This document shows positions 17,990 through 26,651 of a stretch of DNA of 64,000 nucleotides, piece by piece. The notes below the pieces were generated by a model. That model had not been told where the DNA came from, made no database searches, and saw nothing but the letters and a program-made list of their open reading frames with translations. Made by a program: the position numbers and the translations under genes. How positions within the stretch are numbered: the first letter of the stretch is position 1; each line of letters starts with the position of its first letter. The stretch is from Psychromonas sp. SP041 (lineage in GTDB: Bacteria > Pseudomonadota > Gammaproteobacteria > Enterobacterales > Psychromonadaceae): contig NZ_CBRF02000010.1 of the NCBI RefSeq assembly GCF_000470315.2, positions 58,235 to 122,234 on the forward strand, given 5' to 3'.

Positions 17990-18741
17990 TAATACGCAGC
18001 TCTAGATAAATACCCATTTAAACGACGTTCTAATAATAAACTATTTTCTCCCTGTGCAATGGCAATGATCCCGACCATCGACATCTCTTCAAATAACGCT
18101 TGATGTTGATAATTTAAACGGATTTTATTCGCGACAGGTAGAAAAATAAAATTAGCAAAGGCAACGCCATATATTGTTGCCACAAAAGCAATAGCAATAC
18201 CTTGCCCTAATAACTCTGGTTGGTCTAAAAACGCCATCGCTTGAATTAAACCTAGTACAGCACCAATAATTCCAATAGTAGGGCTATACCCTCCCATAGC
18301 GTCAAACACTTGTGCACTACGTTCATTTTTATCTATTTCTAGTTCAATTTCTTGCTGTAGGATTTCTTGTAAAGCAATAGGGTCGCATCCATCTACCAGC
18401 ATCGATAATGATTTTTCAGTAAAACTATCTACATTTTCTATATTTTCTTTTTCTAAACTGAGTAAACCATCTTGACGAGAAATAACAGACCAACGTTTAA
18501 TCAATGCTATTTGTTGATCTAACTGGTATTGAGGTTTAGCAAATAAGGTCAATAATTGCTTACAAGCATGGCTAAGCTGTTTACTTGAAGATTGGATTAG
18601 AATCGCGCCAACAGTGCCGCCAAAAACGATTAAAAAGGCAGAAAGATCTAATAAGCCACTAAGAGGAGCATCGTGATAAAGCTGTGCAAAAACGATACTC
18701 GCAATAATAACAACAAAACCAATCAGTCCGATTTTACTCAT
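17989..18741 (-). CDS. motC: flagellar stator protein, MotC/MotA family
   Basis: The ion-conducting partner of MotD in the inner membrane. The 250 residues have four membrane segments (about 1-20, 30-50, 148-168 and 180-200) and the cytoplasmic region between the second and third that contacts FliG. The glycine-rich [20 protein letters not shown] before the third helix is the typical MotA signature. The start overlaps the end of cheB by 8 bases, so it is translationally coupled to the chemotaxis genes. Confidence 0.92.
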   Translation of the reverse strand: MSKIGLIGFVVIIASIVFAQLYHDAPLSGLLDLSAFLIVFGGTVGAILIQSSSKQLSHACKQLLTLFAKPQYQLDQQIALIKRWSVISRQDGLLSLEKENIENVDSFTEKSLSMLVDGCDPIALQEILQQEIELEIDKNERSAQVFDAMGGYSPTIGIIGAVLGLIQAMAFLDQPELLGQGIAIAFVATIYGVAFANFIFLPVANKIRLNYQHQALFEEMSMVGIIAIAQGENSLLLERRLNGYLSRAAY

Positions 18742-19861
18742 GCTTTAGTTCCACTAAAATACGTTTAGCAACTTGCTCCAATGCGATAGACTCTGTGGAG
18801 ATACCTGCTTTAGTTACCGCTTGTGGCATGCCATAAACGACACAGCTTGCTTCATCTTGAGCCCAAATTTCAGAGCCTTTACTTTTTAGTAAACGAGCAC
18901 CGTCACGGCCATCCGCTCCCATTCCCGTTAATATAATAGCCAATACTTTATTAGTATAAGATTTAGCAAGTGACGCAAAGGTAATATCAACACTTGGTTT
19001 ATAGTTCAGTGCTTCATTACCTTCATGTATTTTTATTTGGCCATTAGCAGCAATTAACATTTGCTTACCACCAGGTGCCAAATAAGCACAACCAGGTTTT
19101 AATATATCGCCTGTTTCAGCTTCTTTAACAGTGATTTTACAATTACTGTTTAGACGTTCAGAGAAAGCTTTAGTGAAGGTACCAGGCATATGCTGTACTA
19201 ACACGATAGGTAATTTAAAATTCTGTGGTAATGCCGTTAATATTTTTTGTAATGCAACAGGACCGCCAGTTGATGTACCGATAGCAAGTACATTGTAGGA
19301 TTTTCCAGACGCTTTAACACGGTGGATAGGTGTCGACTTTGCAATAACACCATTATTTTCATGTTTAGGCGGTACTCTATTCAAAACAGGCTTTAATGTT
19401 GCAGAGGCTATATTAGCAGTGGGTTTAGCAAGACCAGATATTTTCTCAGGTACTCTTTGAACACGTCTTCTCGCGATCATTTGAATACGTTGTTGTAACA
19501 AAGTGATTGCTTCTTGTTTGTCACGAGCAATGTCTTCAAACTTTTTCGGTAAAAAATCACACGCGCCAGCATCTAATGCATCTAATGTTGCACTCGCACC
19601 TTGGTGCGTTAATGATGAAAACATTAAAATAGGGGTCGGTGCTAAATCCATTATTTTTTGGACTGCTGTAATACCGTCCATCACTGGCATTTCAACATCC
19701 ATAGTGATTACATCAGGCTTATGTTTGACCACCATATCAATGGCTTCTTTACCGTTATTAGCGGTAGCAATCACTTCTAAATAAGGTGATGCATTAATTA
19801 TTTCGCTAACTCGACGACGAAAAAAATTCGAGTCATCAACCACTAAAACTTTAATCGTCAT
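18734..19861 (-). CDS. cheB: chemotaxis response regulator methylesterase CheB
   Basis: Removes methyl groups (and deamidates glutamines) on chemoreceptors for adaptation, activated by CheA phosphorylation. The receiver domain spans about 1-120, with the phosphoacceptor Asp55 in [12 protein letters not shown]. The catalytic methylesterase domain spans about 185-370, with Ser197 in GTSTGGP, His224 in VQHMPG and the Asp region [11 protein letters not shown]. At 375 residues it has a long linker (about 130-185), common in polar flagellates. It lies 10 bp after cheA. Confidence 0.96.
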   Translation of the reverse strand: MTIKVLVVDDSNFFRRRVSEIINASPYLEVIATANNGKEAIDMVVKHKPDVITMDVEMPVMDGITAVQKIMDLAPTPILMFSSLTHQGASATLDALDAGACDFLPKKFEDIARDKQEAITLLQQRIQMIARRRVQRVPEKISGLAKPTANIASATLKPVLNRVPPKHENNGVIAKSTPIHRVKASGKSYNVLAIGTSTGGPVALQKILTALPQNFKLPIVLVQHMPGTFTKAFSERLNSNCKITVKEAETGDILKPGCAYLAPGGKQMLIAANGQIKIHEGNEALNYKPSVDITFASLAKSYTNKVLAIILTGMGADGRDGARLLKSKGSEIWAQDEASCVVYGMPQAVTKAGISTESIALEQVAKRILVELKHE

Positions 19862-19871
19862 CTACTTTCCT

Positions 19872-22202
19872 TTATGCATAATGTTTTAATAAACTTGGTA
19901 AATCTAAAATTAAAGCAATACCACCATCACTTGTAATAGTAGCGCCTGCCATTCCAGGTGTACCAGAAAGTAATTTATCTAATGCTTTAATAACGACTTC
20001 TTCTTGTCCGAGTAGACCATCAACAACAAAACCTACTTGCTGTGTGCCAAGTTGGACAATAACAACATGTCCTTTACCTTTGCCTTTATCAGTTAAAGGC
20101 GAATGAGGTGCTAACCACTCTCTTAAATAAAATAATGGAATAGCGTGGTCACGAATAACAACGGTTAACTGACCATTAACAATATTGGTTTTAGCCAAAT
20201 CAAAATGGAATATTTCGTTTACATTAGTCAACGGTAATGCGAATGTTTGCTTAGCAACAACAATCATCAACGTCGGTAAAATGGCTAATGTTAACGGCAC
20301 TTTAATTTCTAATCGAGTACCTTTACCAATCGCAGAATCAATTGAAATGGTGCCATTTAGTTTCGTAATGCTCGTTTTTACAACATCCATGCCAACACCA
20401 CGACCAGAAATATCAGAAATTTCAACCTTGGTGGAAAAACCAGGGGCAAAGATTAATGAATAGGCTTCAGTATCAGTCATGCGATCTGCGCCATCTTGAT
20501 CTAAAATGCCTTTATTAATCGCTATTTGCTTCAATTTATCAGCATCCATTCCTGCGCCATCATCTTCAATGACTAACAAAATATGGTCTCCCTCTTGGGC
20601 GGCTGATAATAAAACGCGACCTTGCGTTTCTTTTCCAGATTGCATACGAATCTGTGGCATTTCAATACCATGATCTACCGAATTACGGACTAAATGCACT
20701 AATGGATCTGCTAATGCTTCCACTAGATTTTTATCTAAATCAGTTTCTTCGCCGACTAATTCTAAACGAATATCTTTACCAAGCTGGCGGGCTAAATCCC
20801 TGACAACACGCGGAAACTTACCAAATACTTTTTTGATAGGCTGCATACGGGTTTTCATTACAGACCCTTGCAAGTCGCTTGTTACGATCGCTAAATTAGC
20901 AACAGCACGAGAAATCTCTTCATTGTCTGAAGTCGATTCTAAGCTGACTAAACGATTACGCACTAGCACAAGTTCACCGACCATATTCATGATCTCATCA
21001 AGTGTACTCGTATCAACCCTGACCGTTTGTTCGGCTTGATTCACTTTATTAGGTGGATTTTTTGTGGTCGTTGCAGGTGTTGCTTTTGCTACTGGATTAG
21101 CATGCTGTTTAATAGGCTCTGCTTGAGGTTTAACTGTTTGATTATGACTAACGTTAGCAGTACTTACAGATGCACTTGAATTCGGTGTTTTATTTTGAGT
21201 GACGTCAGGAGTAATTTTTCCTACGCCATGTAATTCGTCTAATAGAGACTCAAATTCGTCATCTGTAATGTCATCTGAAGCACTTTTATTTGTAGACGGA
21301 GCACCTCTATGTGCACCTTTACCATGTAGATCATCTAATAAACTTTCAAATTCATCATCGGTAATGTCATCACTAGCAATGGACTCAACAACATTTTCGA
21401 CAACAAGTGTTGCCGCGGTACTGGATAGTGAATGTTTTCCAACGCCATGTAAGTCATCTAATAGTGACTCAAATTCATCTTCACTAATTTCGTCACTAGC
21501 CACCACATTATTTGTAGCTGGTGCTTTTTCCATTACTGGTACAGAGTGTTTTCCAACGCCATGTAAATCATCTAATAACGACTCAAATTCATCTTCACTA
21601 ATTTCATCACTATCTATTTCTGCAGCAACGTTTTCAGCGCTAGAAAATTTAGCAGATGATTCAGAACTTGCATGTAATTCATCTAACAATGCGTCAAATT
21701 CAAATGCATCAATATCATCAATCGTTTTAGCCGTTTCTACAATAGGTTCAGGAACAGGCTCAGGAGCGACTTTTTGAACAACTACCTCCTGAATAACTGG
21801 CTCATCGATACTAGCGGGTTTACTCAAGCGGTGTAATGCATCTAAAATATGATCCGGGGCTTTTACACCTTGTTCACCATTTTGAACGGCTGAAAACTGC
21901 TCATTGATAATATCTAATGCAGCTAAAATAGTATCCATTAATTCAGAGTCGACGAGACGTGCACCTTGACGTAAACCATCAAAGACATTCTCTGCACCGT
22001 GGCAAGTTTCAACAAGTTCATTTAGAGATAAAAAACCTCCCCCACCTTTAACGGTATGGAAGCCTCGAAAAATTGCATTTAATAACTCGGAATCATTAGG
22101 GTTATTTTCTAGCTCAACGAGTTGTTCAGATAATAATTCTAAAATTTCTCCCGCTTCGACTAAAAAGTCCTGCAAGATTTCATCATCTATTTCAAATGTC
22201 AT
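19872..22202 (-). CDS. cheA: chemotaxis histidine kinase CheA with repeat-containing linker
   Basis: Autophosphorylates and passes phosphate to CheY and CheB in response to receptor signals. The P1 Hpt domain (1-125) carries the phosphorylated His49 in FHTVKGGGGF. Then comes a linker of about 270 residues with five acidic repeats in place of an obvious P2 CheY-binding domain. P3 dimerisation starts near 395 (DEIMNMVGELVLVRNRL), followed by the P4 kinase with N, G1, F and G2 boxes (LVRNSVDHGIE, EDDGAG, FAPGFST, ISGRGVGMDVV) and a P5 CheW-like domain to the end. The total of 776 residues is longer than E. coli CheA (654), and the difference is in the linker. It sits between cheZ and cheB. Confidence 0.96.
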   Translation of the reverse strand: MTFEIDDEILQDFLVEAGEILELLSEQLVELENNPNDSELLNAIFRGFHTVKGGGGFLSLNELVETCHGAENVFDGLRQGARLVDSELMDTILAALDIINEQFSAVQNGEQGVKAPDHILDALHRLSKPASIDEPVIQEVVVQKVAPEPVPEPIVETAKTIDDIDAFEFDALLDELHASSESSAKFSSAENVAAEIDSDEISEDEFESLLDDLHGVGKHSVPVMEKAPATNNVVASDEISEDEFESLLDDLHGVGKHSLSSTAATLVVENVVESIASDDITDDEFESLLDDLHGKGAHRGAPSTNKSASDDITDDEFESLLDELHGVGKITPDVTQNKTPNSSASVSTANVSHNQTVKPQAEPIKQHANPVAKATPATTTKNPPNKVNQAEQTVRVDTSTLDEIMNMVGELVLVRNRLVSLESTSDNEEISRAVANLAIVTSDLQGSVMKTRMQPIKKVFGKFPRVVRDLARQLGKDIRLELVGEETDLDKNLVEALADPLVHLVRNSVDHGIEMPQIRMQSGKETQGRVLLSAAQEGDHILLVIEDDGAGMDADKLKQIAINKGILDQDGADRMTDTEAYSLIFAPGFSTKVEISDISGRGVGMDVVKTSITKLNGTISIDSAIGKGTRLEIKVPLTLAILPTLMIVVAKQTFALPLTNVNEIFHFDLAKTNIVNGQLTVVIRDHAIPLFYLREWLAPHSPLTDKGKGKGHVVIVQLGTQQVGFVVDGLLGQEEVVIKALDKLLSGTPGMAGATITSDGGIALILDLPSLLKHYA
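21213..21725 (-). repeat. five in-frame repeats coding for an acidic motif in CheA
   Basis: Within the P1-P3 linker, residues about 161-177, 199-215, 236-253, 278-294 and 310-326 repeat a motif of the form S-D-(D/E)-I-(S/T)-(E/D)-D-E-F-E-S-L-L-D-D-L-H-G. The first copy is the most diverged (IDAFEFDALLDELH). The four clear copies are separated by variable spacers of about 15-25 residues containing K-H/K-I and low-complexity sequence. The pattern suggests an amphipathic helix used as a repeated linear docking site. In Vibrio the region of CheA that binds ParP/ParC lies in this linker, so that is the likely role (inference). Confidence 0.85.
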
Positions 22203-22213
22203 TACAGGTTCCT

Positions 22214-22975
22214 TTAAAATCCTAAGCTTGAAAGCAAATCATCCACTTCATCTTGTCCATTAACCACATCTACACGAGACTCTGCATCTATAATGGGGCC
22301 TTCCGCAACAATACTTTTTGGTTCTTTTTTCTCTTTTTGTTGCCCTACAGAAGCATCTAATTCGCTTTGTTTACTACAGACGGTCAATATAACAACGAGT
22401 TTAGATTCAATTTCTTGTACTAGTGCTATCACTCTATTGATGATTTGTCCGGTTATATCTTGGAACTCTTGAGCCATTAGTATTTCAGTTAATTTATCGC
22501 GTAACTCTACAGCACTGACTTTAGAGTAAGTGAAAAACTCATCAATAGAGTGGCACAATACTTTAAATTCCCCGACTTCTAAATTACGTGTCATCAAGCT
22601 TTCCCAGCTTGGCATCACTTTATCTAAATCGTGAATTAGCTTATCAGCAATAGGTAAGCAATGATCAACGGCATCCATTGTGGTATTTGCCGCTTTGTCT
22701 GTCATTTCAATCACATAATTTAAACGATTTTTAGCGTCTGGTAGGTCATGACCAGCGAGATCCATTAAACGTGTATCATGATTAAAACTTAATAATGCTT
22801 CATGTAATTCACGCGTTAATTCGCCAACTTGCCCAAACAAAAGATGATCTGCTGATCCAGAAAAATCAACACTCTCTACAATCTTATTAGCTTCATTAAT
22901 TTGCTCTGCTTCTAAATGAGCAACTAGCGCTTTAGCTTGAGAAAGTGAGAGATGCGGCATAACTTCATTAGCCAT
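22214..22975 (-). CDS. cheZ: CheY-P phosphatase CheZ
   Basis: Dephosphorylates CheY-P to end the motor signal. The 253 residues are mostly long helices forming the four-helix dimer. The catalytic glutamine region is MAQEFQDITGQIINRVI (about residues 155-171), and the C-terminal CheY-binding peptide is seen as DDLLSSLGF at the end. The segment between them (about 190-240) is low-complexity and flexible, as in other CheZ. It lies between cheY and cheA, 16 and 12 bp from its neighbours. Confidence 0.95.
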   Translation of the reverse strand: MANEVMPHLSLSQAKALVAHLEAEQINEANKIVESVDFSGSADHLLFGQVGELTRELHEALLSFNHDTRLMDLAGHDLPDAKNRLNYVIEMTDKAANTTMDAVDHCLPIADKLIHDLDKVMPSWESLMTRNLEVGEFKVLCHSIDEFFTYSKVSAVELRDKLTEILMAQEFQDITGQIINRVIALVQEIESKLVVILTVCSKQSELDASVGQQKEKKEPKSIVAEGPIIDAESRVDVVNGQDEVDDLLSSLGF

Positions 22976-22990
22976 ACATTACTCCATTAA

Positions 22991-23374
22991 TTAAGCTAAA
23001 CGCTCAAATATCTTATCTAATTTCTCTTTCAATGTACCAGCTGTAAAAGGCTTAATAATATAACCGTTAACACCAGCTTGAGCAGCTTCAATGATCTGCT
23101 CTCGTTTCGCTTCAGCAGTTACCATTAATACTGGTAAGTGCTTTAATTTAGGGTCTTTACGGATCTCTTTTAACAGATCAATCCCTTCCATTATCGGCAT
23201 ATTCCAATCGGTCACTACAAACTCAAAATCACCATTTTGTAACATTGGTAAAGCAGTATGACCATCATCAGCTTCTAATGTATTAGTGAAACCTAAGTCT
23301 CTTAATAAGTTTTTAATTATTCTTCTCATTGTTGAGAAATCATCAACAATTAATATTTTCATATTTTTATTCAA
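22991..23374 (-). CDS. cheY: chemotaxis response regulator CheY
   Basis: Single receiver-domain protein that, when phosphorylated by CheA, binds FliM to switch motor direction. The acidic pair DD at 11-12, phosphoacceptor Asp56 in VVTDWNMP, the conserved Thr in MVTAEAK and Lys in IIKPF are all present. Length is 127 residues. I place the start at a TTG (23374) because AAGGGA sits 5 bases upstream of it and an in-frame stop lies just before. The first ATG, four codons later, would be about 17 bases from that site. Vibrio CheY3 also begins a few residues before MKILIVDD. Confidence 0.94.
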   Translation of the reverse strand: MNKNMKILIVDDFSTMRRIIKNLLRDLGFTNTLEADDGHTALPMLQNGDFEFVVTDWNMPIMEGIDLLKEIRKDPKLKHLPVLMVTAEAKREQIIEAAQAGVNGYIIKPFTAGTLKEKLDKIFERLA

Positions 23375-23517
23375 AACATTCCCTTAAGGCAAAAGTAGGC
23401 CTATTTTATATCTCTGTTATATATAGGTAAAAATTGCAAAAACACATTAATCTTTTACGTTATTCAGTAGGTGATTAACAATTGTGTGAGCCATTCCAAA
23501 CTATTACCTCTTATTGG

Positions 23518-24228
23518 TTATATTCTATCAGAATTAATTTTAGATTTCAGTCTATGTATCGCTTGACTAAGGATTTGACTAACACGTGATTCACTGACCT
23601 CCAAAATGAGCCCAATTTCTTTTAGATTCATCTCTTCATCGTAATAAAGTGATAGGACTAAAGCTTCTCGCTGTGGTAATTGTTCAATCAATTGTGCTAG
23701 TTGTTGGGTAAACTGGTTATCTGCAACGTGGTCAAAAGTACTATCGAATGTTTTACTTGATTGAGCGAACATATCGTCAGGGTTTGGCAAGTCTTCATAA
23801 GCGATAAGTTTTCCGCAATTGACGTCTTGCAGCATTTTTTGGTACTCACTCAGTGAGATTTGCAAATAATTAGCAACATCAATTTCTTTTGCATCTTCAC
23901 CACTTTGCTTTTCAACTGCATCAATAGCACTAGCAATCGTTCGGCTATTTTTATGCACTGAACGAGGAACCCAATCACCTTTTCGCATTTCATCTAACAT
24001 AGCACCGCGGATACGAATACCTGCAAACGTTTCAAAACTGGCGCCTTTAGAGGCATCAAAGTTACGAGCGGCTTCTAATAAACCAATCATGCCAGATTGG
24101 ACGAGATCATCTACCAGCACGCTAGCCGGTAATCTTGCCAACAAATGATAAGCTATCTTTTGTACTAGCGCTAAATGACGAGTGATTAGATCTGAAGTAT
24201 CTGTTTGATATCCTTGCGCTTTAATCAC
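23518..24228 (-). CDS. fliA: flagellar sigma factor FliA (sigma-28)
   Basis: Directs RNA polymerase to late flagellar and chemotaxis promoters. The 236 residues show region 2 (LIQ...VDDLVQSGMIGLLEAARNF, then FETFAGIRIRGAMLDEMR), region 3, and region 4 with a helix-turn-helix near the C-terminus (NLKEIGLILEVSESRVSQI). The start is a GTG at 24228 with GAGGG nine bases upstream. It follows flhG by 27 bp. The anti-sigma factor FlgM is not in this window. Confidence 0.95.
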   Translation of the reverse strand: MIKAQGYQTDTSDLITRHLALVQKIAYHLLARLPASVLVDDLVQSGMIGLLEAARNFDASKGASFETFAGIRIRGAMLDEMRKGDWVPRSVHKNSRTIASAIDAVEKQSGEDAKEIDVANYLQISLSEYQKMLQDVNCGKLIAYEDLPNPDDMFAQSSKTFDSTFDHVADNQFTQQLAQLIEQLPQREALVLSLYYDEEMNLKEIGLILEVSESRVSQILSQAIHRLKSKINSDRI

Positions 24229-24255
24229 TTATAGAAACCCTCGTGTTGTGAGCAC

Positions 24256-25125
24256 TTATAAAAGCTCTTTGATACTTTCGTCATCATTCAACAATAGTTT
24301 CTCAATAAAAAACTCTAAATGGCCACCTGGCTGATGTGGGATAGGCCAATCACAAGCTCGGTTAGCTAATGCTTTAAAAGCCAGTGAAGCGGGTGTTTTT
24401 GGAAATGCATCCACCACTGTTTTTTGTTTTCTCACAGCTTGACGAACATTGCCATCAAAAGGAATACAGGCAACAAGCTCTAAAGACACGTCTAAAAATC
24501 GATCGGTCACACGCGTTAATTTAGTAAATAAATCTTGGCCTTCACGTAAACTGCGCACCATATTAGCTACGATTTTAAAGCGATAAACACCGTTTTGTTT
24601 ACTGAGAATTTTAATTAATGCATAAGCATCAGTGATCGATGTAGGTTCATCACAAACCACCATTAAGACATCTTGGGCTGCTTGTGCAAAACTCACGACC
24701 ATGTTGGAAATACCGGCAGCCGTGTCAATTAATAGAATATCGATTGGAGTTTGTAATGAGCTAAAAGCTTGGATCAAACCTGCATGTTCAACATCGGTTA
24801 ACTCAACCATTGATTGAGTCCCTGAAGTAGCAGGTATAATCATCACCCCTTCAGGGCCATGTACGATAACTTCATCTAAAGTACATTCGCCGGATAAAAC
24901 ATGTGATAAGTTTTTAATAACACGAATACCTAATAACACATCGACATTAGCAAGGCCTAAATCGGCATCAAGTACCATCACTCGCTTACCCATTTTAGCA
25001 AGTGATACAGCCATATTAAGAGTAACATTAGTTTTACCAACACCACCTTTACCGCCAGTAACCGCAATTACTTTAACTTGGTGGTTGGTCATTTTTCTTA
25101 AACCGCTTGCTTGATCTGCCATCAT
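24256..25125 (-). CDS. flhG: flagellar number regulator FlhG (FleN/MinD-like ATPase)
   Basis: MinD-type ATPase that limits the cell to one polar flagellum, in opposition to FlhF and through the master regulator FlrA/FleQ. The deviant Walker A is GGKGGVGKT at residues 24-32. The Walker B region is DILLIDTAAGIS, and the C-terminal end contains an amphipathic helix-like tail (FFIEKLL). At 289 residues it is full length. Two adjacent ATGs (25125 and 25122) are both possible. It lies 60 bp after flhF and before fliA, the conserved order. Confidence 0.95.
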   Translation of the reverse strand: MMADQASGLRKMTNHQVKVIAVTGGKGGVGKTNVTLNMAVSLAKMGKRVMVLDADLGLANVDVLLGIRVIKNLSHVLSGECTLDEVIVHGPEGVMIIPATSGTQSMVELTDVEHAGLIQAFSSLQTPIDILLIDTAAGISNMVVSFAQAAQDVLMVVCDEPTSITDAYALIKILSKQNGVYRFKIVANMVRSLREGQDLFTKLTRVTDRFLDVSLELVACIPFDGNVRQAVRKQKTVVDAFPKTPASLAFKALANRACDWPIPHQPGGHLEFFIEKLLLNDDESIKELL

Positions 25126-25184
25126 CTTACTTACTCATTTTTTAAATTAATTAAACTAATATGCAGCGTACTATAACATCGATA

Positions 25185-26639
25185 TTAATCGTCAGTACTG
25201 CTATACCATTGATGTTTATCTTGTTGTTCTTGGTTATCCATCATTGCTAAAGTACTGCTGATTAAATTTTCTACTTTAGCAATTTCAATATCTTCAGGAA
25301 CGCGCTGCCCTGTCGTGATATAACTGATTGGTAATGCATGCTTCATTGTCACACTCAATACTTCACCTAAACCGATACTTTCATCGATTTTAGTTAAAAT
25401 ACAACCCGATAATGGGATCCGTTTAAAGTGCTGTAATGCTTCCTCAACGACTCGTCGTTGCGCAGTTGATGGAACTACTAAATAACTTCTAATATTGACA
25501 CCGCTACTACTCATTAACGTTTCTAGTTGTTCAGAAAGGCGAACATCTCGTTGTCCCATTCCTGCGGTATCAATTAAGACTAATCTTTTTTCTCTAAACT
25601 GATATAAGATTTGTGACAGTTCATCTGCATCTTTAGCGACACGTACTGCACAGCCCATTATTTTTCCATAAGTGGCTAATTGCTCGTGAGCACCGATACG
25701 ATAAGTATCGGTGGTAATTAACGCAACTTGTTCTGGACCATATTTAATAGCGAATTGAGCAGCCAACTTAGCAATAGTAGTGGTTTTTCCTACACCTGTT
25801 GGGCCCAATAAAGCAATGGCGCCACCTTTTAATAGGATTTCATTTTTACCAATGGATATTTTGTCTTGTAATAACGCTTGTATGTATTGCTGTACTTCAC
25901 TTGAAGATGCATCTTCAGGGACATAACTTGCTAAATTATCAGCGATTTCATCGGAAAACCCTGCATTGTTTAACCATTTAATGATCATTGCTCTAACGGG
26001 TTCTTTACGCTCCATTTCTTGCCACATTAAACCTGAAACTTGATGCTCTAACAGTTTACGTAAAGAGGCAACTTCCTCGCTAATTTTTGCAATATCTTTA
26101 TTTTCACTACTGCGATTTGCTTGCGAAGCATTTTTTAATGTTGAAGTACGGCGATCAGGACTACTATTCCAGCTTTGTTGTTCTGCTAATGTCGCAGGCT
26201 GCGAAGAGGCAAAAGGTTTAGGGCCTTTTTCAGCTTCTTCTTTAAATGAAAAAGCAGGTAATTCTTCGCGTTTTTTAAAAGCTGACTTTTTATTTTGATG
26301 CGCATTCACTTTGCCAAAAAATGAATTTAATGACTTAGCAAAGTCTTCACCACTTTCTTTACGATTGCTACGAATACTATTAGGTAACTTTATTTTTGGT
26401 GTTTTTTCAGTACTTTTTGAAGACAACTGAACGCTATCTTCCTTAAGTTGAGAGAGTGGATCCGATTTATCTGATTTTGAGTCTGCAGTAGATTGTGATT
26501 GGTAATCAACTGCTGCGACAATCTCAATGCCACCCACCACTTTTTTATTAGACATGATCACAGCATCAGGCCCTAAGACCTCTTTAACTTCAACCATTGC
26601 TGTACGCATATCTTTTGCAAAAAATCGCTTAATTTTCAT
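25185..26639 (-). CDS. flhF: flagellar placement GTPase FlhF
   Basis: SRP-type GTPase that marks the cell pole where the flagellum will be built. The 484 residues have an N-terminal B domain opening with MKIKRFFAKDMRTAMVEVKE and a low-complexity linker (about 55-180). These are followed by the N domain and a G domain with the P-loop GPTGVGKTTT, the DTYRIGAHEQLATYG motif, DTAGMGQRD and TKIDESIGLG. These are the classical SIMIBI motifs. It follows flhA by 12 bp. Confidence 0.95.
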   Translation of the reverse strand: MKIKRFFAKDMRTAMVEVKEVLGPDAVIMSNKKVVGGIEIVAAVDYQSQSTADSKSDKSDPLSQLKEDSVQLSSKSTEKTPKIKLPNSIRSNRKESGEDFAKSLNSFFGKVNAHQNKKSAFKKREELPAFSFKEEAEKGPKPFASSQPATLAEQQSWNSSPDRRTSTLKNASQANRSSENKDIAKISEEVASLRKLLEHQVSGLMWQEMERKEPVRAMIIKWLNNAGFSDEIADNLASYVPEDASSSEVQQYIQALLQDKISIGKNEILLKGGAIALLGPTGVGKTTTIAKLAAQFAIKYGPEQVALITTDTYRIGAHEQLATYGKIMGCAVRVAKDADELSQILYQFREKRLVLIDTAGMGQRDVRLSEQLETLMSSSGVNIRSYLVVPSTAQRRVVEEALQHFKRIPLSGCILTKIDESIGLGEVLSVTMKHALPISYITTGQRVPEDIEIAKVENLISSTLAMMDNQEQQDKHQWYSSTDD

Positions 26640-26651
26640 TCATTACAACCG

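Noticed and set aside
21199..21777. Plus-strand Ser/Asn-rich repeat open frame opposite cheA
   Set aside because: It is the complement of the CheA acidic repeats. Codon use and position point to the minus-strand cheA as the real gene.
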